Assembly (NCBI GenBank): GCA_002753105.1
Contig: PDZT01000004.1
Location: 1 to 52,236 of the forward strand
Origin: Deltaproteobacteria bacterium YD0425bin50
GTDB taxonomy: Bacteria > Desulfobacterota > Desulfobacteria > Desulfobacterales > YD0425bin50
DNA: 52,236 nt
Direction of reading: 5' to 3'
In this document: positions 17,851 to 26,383 of the stretch, one piece after another
How positions within the stretch are numbered: the first letter of the stretch is position 1
How the letters are laid out: each line of letters opens with the position of its first letter
The notes under the pieces: model-generated
Databases searched by the model: none
Told to the model about the DNA's origin: nothing
Seen by the model: only the letters and a program-made list of their open reading frames with translations
Translations under genes and position numbers: made by a program

Positions 17851-18795
17851 ATGACGGCAGTGAACCAACAGTTAAGTGACACGCAATCCAATGCTTTGAA
17901 TTACTACGATTCGGAGTATCCATCAAAACATGGTTTGCGGGTTTCCGAAGCAGAGTATTGGGAAAAGTATTATGAAACAAGTGAAGACGACTTCAGCTAT
18001 GAATGGAATGATGGAATTTTGGAGGAAAAACCTGTGTCTGATTATGAAGGCTATTTAATACATCTCTGGTTTCAAAAAATTTTAGACCTGTTTTTGAATA
18101 CCTATCCCATAGCTAAAATGATTGGTCTTGATATGGGATTTCGATTAGCTTTACCTCATAAAACCACAATTCGTAAGCCCGATATCGGCGTTCTATTAAA
18201 GAGCAATCCTGTGGATATACATGGCCCAGATAGAAGTTATAAAGGAGTATTTGATGTATGTATTGAGGTATTGTCTGATTCAAAAAAAGGCTATTCAGAT
18301 CACGATACTATTGAAAAGAAAAATGAATATAGCCTTATCAAGGTTCAGGAATATTATATCTTAGACAGCAAACAAGAAAAAACTGCATTTTATCAGCTTA
18401 AATCAGGTATCTATCACCCCATTAAACCTATCCGTGGAATTATTAAATCGAATGTGTTAAAAGGATTTCAATTTCGCATTGAAGACCTATATAAACAGCC
18501 CAGTTTAGAAAAAATGTCTAATGATATGGTATATCATCAGTTTATTTTGCCATTTTATCAATTAGAAAAATTAAAAGCGAAACAAGAAAAGCAACGAGCT
18601 GAATTGGCCGAAATAAAAGCTCAGGAAGAAAAGCAACGAGCTGAATTGGCCGAAATAAAAGCTCAGGAAGAAAAGCAACGAGCTGAATTGGCCGAAATAA
18701 AAGCTCAGGAAGAAAAACAGCGAGCTAAACAGGCAGAACAAAAATTGAGTGAGGTGTTATCCAAACTTAAGCAATTAGGAATTTCAATAGAATAA
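17851..18795 (+). CDS. Uma2-family (DUF820) PD-(D/E)XK-type nuclease with coiled-coil tail
   Basis: Residues about 40-230 match the Uma2 fold: an EWNDGILEEKPV strand pair, RKPDIGVLL carrying the PD aspartate, then CIEVLSDSKKGY with the ExxS element and a DHDTIEKKNEY helix. Uma2 proteins are a nuclease-fold family, mostly of unknown biological role and amplified in some genomes. The C-terminal 75 residues are a charged coiled coil made of three perfect copies of a 14-residue unit (KQRAELAEIKAQEE). A strong GGAGG (17842-17846) precedes ATG 17851. It lies 40 bases after the zinc-ribbon gene on the same strand. Confidence 0.85.
   Translation: MTAVNQQLSDTQSNALNYYDSEYPSKHGLRVSEAEYWEKYYETSEDDFSYEWNDGILEEKPVSDYEGYLIHLWFQKILDLFLNTYPIAKMIGLDMGFRLALPHKTTIRKPDIGVLLKSNPVDIHGPDRSYKGVFDVCIEVLSDSKKGYSDHDTIEKKNEYSLIKVQEYYILDSKQEKTAFYQLKSGIYHPIKPIRGIIKSNVLKGFQFRIEDLYKQPSLEKMSNDMVYHQFILPFYQLEKLKAKQEKQRAELAEIKAQEEKQRAELAEIKAQEEKQRAELAEIKAQEEKQRAKQAEQKLSEVLSKLKQLGISIE
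18589..18726 (+). repeat. Perfect 42-bp tandem repeat (3 copies plus a partial fourth)
   Basis: The units at 18589-18630, 18631-18672 and 18673-18714 are identical by eye; a degenerate fourth starts at 18715. Each encodes 14 residues, two heptads, so the copy number can change without breaking frame or coiled-coil register. The lack of silent differences implies recent expansion. Confidence 0.95.
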
Positions 18796-18839
18796 CAAAG
18801 ATAGAACTTAACAGCCCTGCATTAGCAAGAAGGGGAAGC

Positions 18840-19133
18840 ATGGATCATATTTTAAAAATTTATCCTAAGAATTCGCACTTTATACCTGATCAAGCTCAGG
18901 AAGAATCTGTCAAAGATACGTTGAATCAACTTCTTGATTCAGTTGACGATATTGATTGCAACCTTTATCAACAGCCGTCTCCTGTGGATGAAGCCAATGA
19001 ACATAGTGATATTGCACGATATATTGTGGATATCCATATGTCCGAAAACCCAACACTAATTTCTAAAGAAGACCTTACTCAAGTATCCCAAGCTATGGGC
19101 TGTGATTGTGAACAGATATTGAGGAGTTATTGA
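18840..19133 (+). CDS. Hypothetical small acidic protein
   Basis: This 97-aa protein has no recognised family. It is acidic and helical, with a poorly conserved-looking N-terminus and a C-terminal part ending LTQVSQAMGCDCEQILRSY, where two cysteines sit close together. A good AGGGGA (18831-18836) precedes ATG 18840, which supports translation. It follows the Uma2 gene by 44 bases and could be co-transcribed with it. Confidence 0.6.
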   Translation: MDHILKIYPKNSHFIPDQAQEESVKDTLNQLLDSVDDIDCNLYQQPSPVDEANEHSDIARYIVDIHMSENPTLISKEDLTQVSQAMGCDCEQILRSY

Positions 19134-19156
19134 TTTTCAGATTCGATTTTTTATCT

Positions 19157-19237
19157 GAATTACAGATTAAACGGATTAAAGGATTACACGGAATTTTAAA
19201 GGAGCATATATCTGGACGTTGATCATCGTTTGGGCCA
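19157..19237. repeat. Composite remnant of two intergenic repeat families
   Basis: Bases 19157-19196 match, with few changes, the left half of the palindromic repeat found complete at 51920-51989 (shared core GATTAAACGGATTAAAGGAT). Bases 19218-19237 match the terminal inverted repeat of the MITE-like elements at 37350 and 45381 (TTGATCATCGTT...GGCCA). Neither element is complete here. The remaining bases between 19134 and 19349 show no gene. Confidence 0.7.
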
Positions 19238-19349
19238 CCTCTCGTCCTCTCCCCATTGCAATGACATCGTAATGACTTCATCCCAAAGCCGACATGAGCC
19301 ACGTTTTTATTTCAGACATCATATTGCACTAAATAAATATGAAATTATT

Positions 19350-20699
19350 ATGAAAATTATCTATGTAGTTCATCGTTTTCTACCAGATTCGTCAGCAGGT
19401 ACAGAAATTTTGACCTACAGCACTGCTAAAGAATTCTTACGACGAGGTCATGATGTTATTGTATTTGCAGGTTATCCTCTGAAAAAAGGTGAATATGCTC
19501 AAAACAATTTTGATCAATATTTCTATGATGGACTACATATCGAGCGTTTTTATCATAGCTATACACAACCTATTTTTCCTAAAAATCCTGTAGTTTCAGA
19601 ATATAACAATATTTTTTTTGCTGAGAGATTTCAAAAAAGATTAGATGAATTGTCACCAGATATTGTCCATTTCTATCATTTGCAGTTTCATTCTGCTTCG
19701 GTGATAGATGTTTGTGTGAAAAAACAAGTGCCTATGGTTTATACGGCTACTGACTTTTGGTTCATCTGCCCTTTTCACCAACTATTGCTTCCAGATTATA
19801 GATTGTGTAATGGTCCTGACAGTAATGCCTCGAATTGTCTTAGGTGTATGACAGAATATTATAATAAAAAATTGATTTCATACATTTTAAAGAAAATACC
19901 TAATATTGTTTTGTCGTTTTTATTAAAACTCATAAAAATGTCTAAGGAAAATAACCGACATCCACTTGCTTTGTTTAAAGCTTTGGCTGCGAGACCAGCT
20001 TATTTGAAAAAACGTATTAATTTTTTTAAAAAAGTGGTTGTACCTACCCGTCATATGGCTCAAAAATTAATAGAATTCGGCTTAGATCAGCGTCTTGTCA
20101 TGGTCAAACCGTATGGAATCCAGAAGAGCCATTATGAAAATATATCGGTTAAAGGACAACATCAGCGTCTTAAACTGGGCTTTATTGGAACGTTTCATCC
20201 TTGCAAAGGTGCACATATTCTGCTTAAAGCCTTTCAGATGATTCCATCCAAATTAGCTGTTGATTTATATATGTATGGTGATACAAAAGCTTGTCCTGAG
20301 TATTCAGAAAAGCTGACATTGTTGAAAAATAATGATCCTCGTATTCATTTCTGCGGAACGTTTGCCAATGAAAAAATAGGAGAAATACTTCTAAATATTG
20401 ACATTCTAGTTGTACCATCCATTTGGTATGAAAATGCTCCAGTTGTGATTTCTGAAGCTCAGGCAGCTAAACTTCCAGTGATTACGTCTAATCTAGGAGG
20501 ATTGAATACACTAGTTTTTGAGGGTGTGAATGGAAAATTATTTGAAGCTGGGAATGTTGAGCAACTAGCGGGTATTATTCAAGAACTTTACAACAATCGA
20601 CCTTTAATTCACTATTTATCAGAAAATTCAAAGCCGCCTCCATCTATAGAAAGCTATGCTGATATGCTGGAAAGTATATATTATGAAGCAATATCATAA
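19350..20699 (+). CDS. GT4-family glycosyltransferase
   Basis: This 449-aa cytoplasmic GT-B enzyme probably adds a sugar to a growing surface polysaccharide. The N-terminal domain opens with MKIIYVVHRFLPDSSAGTE, and the C-terminal nucleotide-sugar site has LGFIGTFHPCKGAHILLKAF (about 276) and the E-x7-E type block ENAPVVISEAQAAKLPVI (about 361). A cysteine-rich insertion (about 138-170, with ICPFH and NCLRCM) could bind a metal and occurs in some relatives. The frame is open from 19230, but that region is repeat sequence; ATG 19350 starts at the conserved first strand. It is the first gene of a five-gene block with overlapping ends. Confidence 0.88.
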   Translation: MKIIYVVHRFLPDSSAGTEILTYSTAKEFLRRGHDVIVFAGYPLKKGEYAQNNFDQYFYDGLHIERFYHSYTQPIFPKNPVVSEYNNIFFAERFQKRLDELSPDIVHFYHLQFHSASVIDVCVKKQVPMVYTATDFWFICPFHQLLLPDYRLCNGPDSNASNCLRCMTEYYNKKLISYILKKIPNIVLSFLLKLIKMSKENNRHPLALFKALAARPAYLKKRINFFKKVVVPTRHMAQKLIEFGLDQRLVMVKPYGIQKSHYENISVKGQHQRLKLGFIGTFHPCKGAHILLKAFQMIPSKLAVDLYMYGDTKACPEYSEKLTLLKNNDPRIHFCGTFANEKIGEILLNIDILVVPSIWYENAPVVISEAQAAKLPVITSNLGGLNTLVFEGVNGKLFEAGNVEQLAGIIQELYNNRPLIHYLSENSKPPPSIESYADMLESIYYEAIS

Positions 20700-22050
20700 C
20701 TTACAGAATGATACACAAAAAAATCTTTACAAATTCTCTTTAGTCATGACCAACTATAACAACGGCTGCTTTATCGATGAGGCAATACAGTCGGTCATAG
20801 GCCAGACCTTTACAGATTGGGAGCTTATCATTGTTGACGACGCTTCTACAGATGATTCGCTTGAACGGATTAAAAAATATTTAGATGATCCGCGTATTCG
20901 GCTTTATGTCATGGATAAAAACCAAGGCTATACTAAATCCCAGATATTTGGATTTAGTAAAGTTGCATCTGATATCGTTGGAATACTGGATAGTGATGAT
21001 GCCCTATTACCTCAAGCTATTGAAAAGGTATATTCAGTATATATTGAGCGTCCGGAATTAGGATTGGTATTAACACAAATGGTGATCTGTGACTCATCTT
21101 TATTGCCCGTATTCAACACCATCAATACACAGGAACATTTGCGAGAACCTATGTTATGGCAAAGAGGAGTTACACATTTCAGGACGTTTAGGTTATCGGC
21201 ATATAAAAGAGCTGCTGCACTGGATGAAAACCTTAAGTCAGCTTGTGACATGGATTTAATATTCAAAATTGAAGAAGTTGCTCCTGTATTTCGCATTGAT
21301 ATGCCATTGATAAAATATCGCAATACATCTAATTCACTATCACATGCATCACACAAATATCATGTTTCAAACCGCGAAGCGGCTATTTTAATCTATCGTG
21401 CCTACATTAGGAGACGATATACTATGGTTCCTAATGTTCCGCGTGCTTGGGTATTGGCTTGGATAACAACCGCAGTTAGATACTCTCTGGAACTTGGCCA
21501 AAGAATACAGGCTATTGTTTTCGCATTGCGGGGACTTCGGATTGCACTCGAACCTGCAAGCTTCAGAGCACTGATGAATGCTGTTTGGGGCTTGGTTTAC
21601 TTAAAACCAGGATTAAAACGTAAAAATCAAAGGGATAGAAAATTCTTTTCAGTACGAGGTTTTCAAAATGCCACCGGGAATAAATATCCTGATTGTGTTT
21701 GCTGTATTCCTTTGTTTCACAAACGCGGACATGCTTTATTTGGAGATGACTATTTGATTTTAGCAGATGGTTTTTATCGTGTGATTTTCGAGTTAAAAAT
21801 TAAGGCATATTCCTTTGCAGAGAACCCACTATTAGTATTGGACATTTATGAAAATCTCAGAACAAAGAAAGTGCTTGCCGAGCAACTGATTACTCTCTCA
21901 GATGTCGGTCAGGGACATCGTTGTTGTGAATACGGCGTTGAATTTGAGGCGAAAGAAGGGTACAGAGTTGAGTTTCGAGTGTATTGGGCTGAACAGTGTT
22001 TTTTGACTATTTATGGAGTAGCGCTGGAGTATATGGGTAAAAATGCCTAG
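20683..22050 (+). CDS. GT2 glycosyltransferase with shared C-terminal beta domain
   Basis: The first 220 residues are a GT-A family 2 transferase: SLVMTNYNNGCFIDEAIQS, IIVDDASTDDS and GILDSDDALL with the metal-binding DxD-type aspartates. Residues about 325-452 form an extra domain containing GHALFGDDYLIL, LDIYENLRTKKVLAE and EAKEGYRVEFRVYWAEQCF. The same domain ends the next two proteins. ATG 20683 is chosen for its GGAAAG ribosome site at 20669-20674; it overlaps the previous gene by 17 bases. It is a close paralogue of the following gene, so a tandem duplication is likely. Confidence 0.87.
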   Translation: MKQYHNLQNDTQKNLYKFSLVMTNYNNGCFIDEAIQSVIGQTFTDWELIIVDDASTDDSLERIKKYLDDPRIRLYVMDKNQGYTKSQIFGFSKVASDIVGILDSDDALLPQAIEKVYSVYIERPELGLVLTQMVICDSSLLPVFNTINTQEHLREPMLWQRGVTHFRTFRLSAYKRAAALDENLKSACDMDLIFKIEEVAPVFRIDMPLIKYRNTSNSLSHASHKYHVSNREAAILIYRAYIRRRYTMVPNVPRAWVLAWITTAVRYSLELGQRIQAIVFALRGLRIALEPASFRALMNAVWGLVYLKPGLKRKNQRDRKFFSVRGFQNATGNKYPDCVCCIPLFHKRGHALFGDDYLILADGFYRVIFELKIKAYSFAENPLLVLDIYENLRTKKVLAEQLITLSDVGQGHRCCEYGVEFEAKEGYRVEFRVYWAEQCFLTIYGVALEYMGKNA

Positions 22051-23383
22051 CTTTTCAATTATAATGGCAAATTATAATAATGGTCACTTCATCGACGAAG
22101 CGATTCTGTCGATCATTAAACAAACCTTTACAGACTGGGAGCTTATTATTGTAGATGATGCTTCCACTGATGATTCAGTGGATAAAATAAAAAAATACCT
22201 GCATGATGCACGTATTCGACTCTTCATTCGGAATAAAAATGAAGGCTACACCAAAGCTCAGATATTCGGGCTAAAAAAAGTGAATTCCGAGCTTGTAGGG
22301 ATATTGGACAGCGATGATGCGCTTGTATCTGATGCGATTGAGAAGGTTTATTCGGTATATATGGAAAAACCGGAACTGGGGTTGGTACTTTCACAGGGAA
22401 TTTTTTGCAATGCACAGCTTAAACCATTGCAGACTAGCATAAATAGTTCTAAGCATTTAAAAGAATTAGCCTTCCCTTTTATATCTATTTCTTTTTGGCG
22501 TACTTTTAAACTCTCTGATTATTGTGCATGTTCTGGACTTGACCCATCGATTCTTTACGCCGAAGATTGGGATTTAATCTTTAAAATTCAAGAGGTTGCA
22601 CCATCACTGCGCGTTGATGAACCACTCTACATGTATCGCCAGATTCCAACTTCACAATCAAAATCAGCATTCAAATTTCAGGTAGGATTCCGATCTCTTG
22701 GATTCTCTATTTACAAGGCATATCTCCGACGCTTAATGGGGGATACACCTCTTAGAACAAGCATTCCAAAATTTGTTGTATTAAGATGGTTAGCTGGGAG
22801 TGTCAGACTGTCGATAGAACTTGGCCAACCTTTCCATGCACTTTTATTCGCGATACGATCTTTCATCATATCCCCATTTAATACATCGAGTTATAGATGT
22901 CTAAAAAGAGCAATTTCAGGAATAAACCAACTCGTAATTGATAATATTAGGCATAAAAAAAAACATACTATCAATTTGAATCGAAGATTTTTGCCTCTCT
23001 ACCTATTTCAATCAGCTTCAGGTAATCTTGATCCAGATCAAGTTGTATGTATTCCCCATGTACATAGGCAGGGTCATTGTCTTTTTGGTGGGGATTTTTC
23101 AGTATTAGAAGGCGGCAATTACAAAGTTTTTTTTGAGATCAATGTTAAACATTACCCCTTTGCTGAAGATCCAATACTTGTGTTTGATATATATGAGAAT
23201 TTACAACTAAAACGCGTTATTGCTGAAAAAGAGGTTAATTCAACAGACATAAATACGTTGCAGAGACAAATTAGTTTGGAGTTTGAGGCAAAAGAAGGCT
23301 ACCGCATAGAATTTCGTATTTTTTGGGACGAACAGTGTTTTCTTACAGTCAGCGGAGTTGTACTGGAATATTTGGGAATGTGA
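22043..23383 (+). CDS. GT2 glycosyltransferase with shared C-terminal beta domain (paralogue)
   Basis: This 446-aa protein is colinear with its upstream neighbour. It has SIIMANYNNGHFIDEAI at the start, IIVDDASTDDSV, GILDSDDAL, a helical middle, and the extra domain at about 321-446 (GHCLFGGDFSVLEGGNYKV, FDIYENLQLKRVIAE, EAKEGYRIEFRIFWDEQCF). It overlaps the previous gene by eight bases. The acceptor and sugar are unknown. The two paralogues may add successive residues. Confidence 0.87.
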   Translation: MPSFSIIMANYNNGHFIDEAILSIIKQTFTDWELIIVDDASTDDSVDKIKKYLHDARIRLFIRNKNEGYTKAQIFGLKKVNSELVGILDSDDALVSDAIEKVYSVYMEKPELGLVLSQGIFCNAQLKPLQTSINSSKHLKELAFPFISISFWRTFKLSDYCACSGLDPSILYAEDWDLIFKIQEVAPSLRVDEPLYMYRQIPTSQSKSAFKFQVGFRSLGFSIYKAYLRRLMGDTPLRTSIPKFVVLRWLAGSVRLSIELGQPFHALLFAIRSFIISPFNTSSYRCLKRAISGINQLVIDNIRHKKKHTINLNRRFLPLYLFQSASGNLDPDQVVCIPHVHRQGHCLFGGDFSVLEGGNYKVFFEINVKHYPFAEDPILVFDIYENLQLKRVIAEKEVNSTDINTLQRQISLEFEAKEGYRIEFRIFWDEQCFLTVSGVVLEYLGM

Positions 23384-23384
23384 T

Positions 23385-24776
23385 ATGACAATGGCGATGA
23401 TCTTGATGTATCACCGAATTTTTAAATCAAGCCGTGATCCTTGGGAACTTTGCGTTTCACCAGAACATTTTTCCGAACATCTCGAAGTGATCAAAAAATT
23501 GGCTCAACCATGCAGTCTTAAAGAATTATCTCGATTTCTCATGGAAGACAACCTTCCGTCCAATGCAATCGCTGTCACTTTCGACGATGGCTATACTGAC
23601 AATCTGACTAACGCTAAACCACTTCTTGTAAAACACGAAATACCAGCAACAGTCTTTATTTCTTCCGGTTATATCAATCATAAAGTTGGCTTCTGGTGGG
23701 ATCAGTTGACGGATATTATATTTCACACCAAAGTACTACCTAACTCGCTGAATGTTAAAATTTCAGAAGAACTCATTTTTTGGAAGAATGAAGAACAATC
23801 AATACTGACCAAAGAAGCTGGGATTGATCAGCCCACCGTTCAAAAGAATTATGACAATTTTCATGTGAGGATGAATCTCTATATGTTCTTATATGAAAAG
23901 CTGATAGCCTTACCGATAAAAGATCAAGCAACCGCATTAAAACAGATATTAACCTGGGCAGATTATTTCTGCGTAGCCCAACCGGATCATATTCCTATGT
24001 CAGCCGCCGATCTTTTAACTCTCATAGATGGAAACTTAATAGATATTGGAGCACATACTGTATCTCATCCACTACTGCCATCTCTTCCACGTGAAACCCA
24101 ATACCGTGAGATTATTGATAGTAAAAGCAGTCTGGAAGAAATTACCCAACGCCCTGTTTCTTTTTTCGCTTATCCATTTGGCAAATTTGATCAGGTTACT
24201 CTGGATATAGTGAAACAAGCAGGTTTTATGAGCGCATGTACAACCGAACAGAATATTGTTAATCATGATACTATGCGCTATACATTACCAAGACTGGCAG
24301 TTAAGGATTGGGATGGTGAGCAGTTTTCAATTATGTTGCAAAGTTGGTTATCTGGTAAACATCCTTCTCTTATTGCACCCAAATTTGACATTAACACAGT
24401 TATTCAATTTCCTTTGTATGAATTTCAACGTAAAACAGGTGAATTACGAGGCAATACAATTGAATGTATTCCTGGAAAAAATCTACAGGGTCATTGTCTT
24501 TATGGATCAGACTTTACAATTTGTCATTCTGGAAAATATCGAATTTTTGTTTCTTTGGAGCAGAGAAATTTTACGGGTGCTGGACGTGATGTTGTTATAG
24601 ACGTCTATGAAAATCGTTATGTTTGTAAGGTATTGGCAGAGTTAGAAATCTCTAAAAGCAACAGATATCATCTTGATTTTATTGCTGAATCAGGCTATCG
24701 GGTTGAGTTTCGGGTTTATTGGCGGGAACAGAGCTGGCTCAAAGTTAAAGAAATTCAGTTAATACGGCTTTCATGA
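23385..24776 (+). CDS. Polysaccharide deacetylase (CE4/NodB-like) with the same C-terminal beta domain
   Basis: This 463-aa hydrolase of the NodB homology family removes acetyl groups from amino sugars. Catalytic motifs are visible: VTFDDGYTDNL (about residue 65, the TFDDG aspartates), GAHTVSHPLL (H-x3-H zinc ligands, about 222) and FFAYPFGKFD (about 262). Residues about 344-463 are the domain shared with the two GT2s, ending ESGYRVEFRVYWREQSWL. There is no signal peptide, which is unusual for a cell-wall CE4 enzyme and fits cytoplasmic action on a lipid-linked intermediate. ATG 23385 is preferred over 23358, which lies inside the previous gene. Confidence 0.85.
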   Translation: MTMAMILMYHRIFKSSRDPWELCVSPEHFSEHLEVIKKLAQPCSLKELSRFLMEDNLPSNAIAVTFDDGYTDNLTNAKPLLVKHEIPATVFISSGYINHKVGFWWDQLTDIIFHTKVLPNSLNVKISEELIFWKNEEQSILTKEAGIDQPTVQKNYDNFHVRMNLYMFLYEKLIALPIKDQATALKQILTWADYFCVAQPDHIPMSAADLLTLIDGNLIDIGAHTVSHPLLPSLPRETQYREIIDSKSSLEEITQRPVSFFAYPFGKFDQVTLDIVKQAGFMSACTTEQNIVNHDTMRYTLPRLAVKDWDGEQFSIMLQSWLSGKHPSLIAPKFDINTVIQFPLYEFQRKTGELRGNTIECIPGKNLQGHCLYGSDFTICHSGKYRIFVSLEQRNFTGAGRDVVIDVYENRYVCKVLAELEISKSNRYHLDFIAESGYRVEFRVYWREQSWLKVKEIQLIRLS

Positions 24777-25817
24777 ACTCTTTTTAGCCCTAACACCTAT
24801 TATTACTTGAAAATTTGGATCAAGATAGTTCAACTCTTTTAATTGGATTTCGTGAGCGGCAAGTCCATAGAGAAATGCTGTTGCTGATACTATATTCCCA
24901 TATAAATGCATCTCGACCTGTTCCGATCCGAATTCTTCTTCGAATAGCCGACGAGCACTATCAAAAGTAAACCCCCATAAAAACGGCCATGTGTAACTCT
25001 GGTCAGCTTTAGTAATTGATGGCAGAGTGACAAGAACTACACCTCCGGGTTTCAATATTCGGTGTATTGTATTTATCGCACATCGTACATTATAAACGCA
25101 GTGTAATACTTGGGTAAGGATAATGCTGTCAAAGGTATTTTCCGGAATATCTACAGCGCTTGAAAGATCGGCAATTATTGTTGATTCAGAGTCACTTTTC
25201 AAAGGCATCAGCACGTCACTCTTTTTCACACGCTTACCTCCAAAACGAGTATAGCGACGGTCACCGCATTCCATTACGTGGCCTTTGATATCATGACAAT
25301 ACTTAGCTATAAATTCAGTGATGTAATAACGATCAATTGGTTCTCCCCGATCAAAGCCAAATTGTTGGCTCATTGGAGAAAAATTCCTTAAATCACCGAA
25401 ATTAATGGACGTTAGGTTATCTGAATGATCAATGATTGTAATAGCCTGCACGCATAGAAAGCCGATGCCTGCAAAAAAAGTTCTGACCTCAAAAGTTTCT
25501 CCAGAGAAAGCGTAGGGTACTTCAAATTCCGCTCGCAGCCTGCATATCTTCCCCTCAGTTACAGGTAATTGACCCTGTGCAAGCCAATAACCTCCTTTGT
25601 CTGGAGTATATACATCCCATGCACCAATATTTAAAATACCATCCGACACACCGCAGTATTCGATTTCAACTACATATTTTCCTGATTTCAAATGGATATA
25701 AGGTCCATAAGTTACGACACCATGATCACCTGCTTGCTCATTGGCGCAACGAGTACCATTACATAACTCTCCACATCCTCCAGGAAGATGCACTGCTGTG
25801 AAAATAAATGACTTCAT
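24771..25817 (-). CDS. SAM-dependent methyltransferase (type 11) with N-terminal beta domain
   Basis: The 348-aa protein has two parts. Residues 1-130 are beta-rich (GPYIHLKSGKYVVEIEY, FEVRTFFAGIGFLCVQAI) and resemble, more distantly, the domain ending the three genes before it. Residues about 155-348 are a class I methyltransferase: HVMECGDRRYTRF, SFDSIILTQVLHCVYNVRCA-like core and LKPGGVVLVTLPSI. It probably methylates a sugar in the polysaccharide. It overlaps the deacetylase tail to tail by six bases, and its start overlaps the stop of the upstream remnant by ATGA. Confidence 0.82.
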   Translation of the reverse strand: MKSFIFTAVHLPGGCGELCNGTRCANEQAGDHGVVTYGPYIHLKSGKYVVEIEYCGVSDGILNIGAWDVYTPDKGGYWLAQGQLPVTEGKICRLRAEFEVPYAFSGETFEVRTFFAGIGFLCVQAITIIDHSDNLTSINFGDLRNFSPMSQQFGFDRGEPIDRYYITEFIAKYCHDIKGHVMECGDRRYTRFGGKRVKKSDVLMPLKSDSESTIIADLSSAVDIPENTFDSIILTQVLHCVYNVRCAINTIHRILKPGGVVLVTLPSITKADQSYTWPFLWGFTFDSARRLFEEEFGSEQVEMHLYGNIVSATAFLYGLAAHEIQLKELNYLDPNFQVIIGVRAKKSS

Positions 25818-26026
25818 ATGTTTATTCTTCGGAATAAAAATTCAATAAGTTCCTCATTACCATGGATACCTCTTATTGATGCATTGTCTCTAAATCCCAG
25901 TGAGTTAATAAAATATTGGATTCTCATATCTCCCCATATGGAGATCAATTGTATATTGGATGTAAAACCATGATGATAATAAGGATCAGGACAATCCCTG
26001 CTGAACATAATACCAAAAAATTGCAT
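25814..26026 (-). pseudogene. Fragment of an SGNH/GDSL-like polysaccharide-modifying protein
   Basis: This 70-codon frame contains DPYYHHGFTSN and then YFINSLGFRD. That combination is typical of the region just before the GDS motif in membrane-anchored SGNH family proteins. The catalytic block itself is missing and the frame runs into unrelated residues before stopping. No ribosome binding site is visible. It is either a decayed remnant or a small protein in its own right; I favour a remnant. Confidence 0.5.
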
Positions 26027-26180
26027 TCTTGATTCTTGAAAAGAAAACTATACAACTATCTAAATTTATGATATATTTGTGTCAACTATAATTTTAAAAT
26101 TTCAAATTAAACACGAAAATTATGAAACCTGTAAAAATATTGGTTCTTCAATATAAATATATTTTGTGGAGTTAATCGAT

Positions 26181-26375
26181 ATGGAGATAGTAGAAACGAA
26201 AACTTTATCTCAGAAAAATACTAATGTAATGACATATTTAACTAATCTCATTACGATTTGCATTTCTATATTCTTTAGCTTAATGATAGTTGAATTTTAC
26301 CTAAGAAGCTCAAAAGAAATCGATTTTTTTTATGCCTCCTTGCAGGAATATCCTGAGATTGCCAGTGACGGATGA
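26181..26375 (+). pseudogene. Short membrane-anchor frame, possible remnant of an SGNH-like protein
   Basis: The 64-aa frame has one hydrophobic segment (NLITICISIFFSLMIVEFYL), then a short tail ending EYPEIASDG. This is how membrane-anchored SGNH proteins begin, before their DPYYHHG region, which is found on the opposite strand 155 bases upstream. A GTGGAG at 26166-26171 gives ATG 26181 a usable ribosome site. It may be translated, but it looks like half of a gene broken by rearrangement. Confidence 0.45.
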
Positions 26376-26383
26376 ATTCAACT

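Noticed and set aside
18589..18726. Possible CRISPR-like array from regular repeats
   Set aside because: The units are head-to-tail with no spacers and lie in frame within a coding region.
12527..18795. Restriction-modification or DISARM locus
   Set aside because: A SNF2 helicase and a nuclease-fold protein are present, but no DNA methyltransferase or other core DISARM gene is found around them.
21012..21356. 114-codon minus-strand frame within the first GT2 gene
   Set aside because: The plus-strand GT2 has conserved motifs across the same bases.
24256..24600. 114-codon plus-strand frame within the deacetylase gene
   Set aside because: It overlaps a clear enzyme in another frame and its composition is typical of a shadow.
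25577..25801. Plus-strand reading frame inside the methyltransferase gene
   Set aside because: It is a shadow of the minus-strand gene, with no ribosome site or recognisable protein.
26041..26165. Promoter (TATAAT at 26089-26094) for the plus-strand fragment
   Set aside because: No acceptable -35 box lies at the right distance, and the region is AT-rich throughout.
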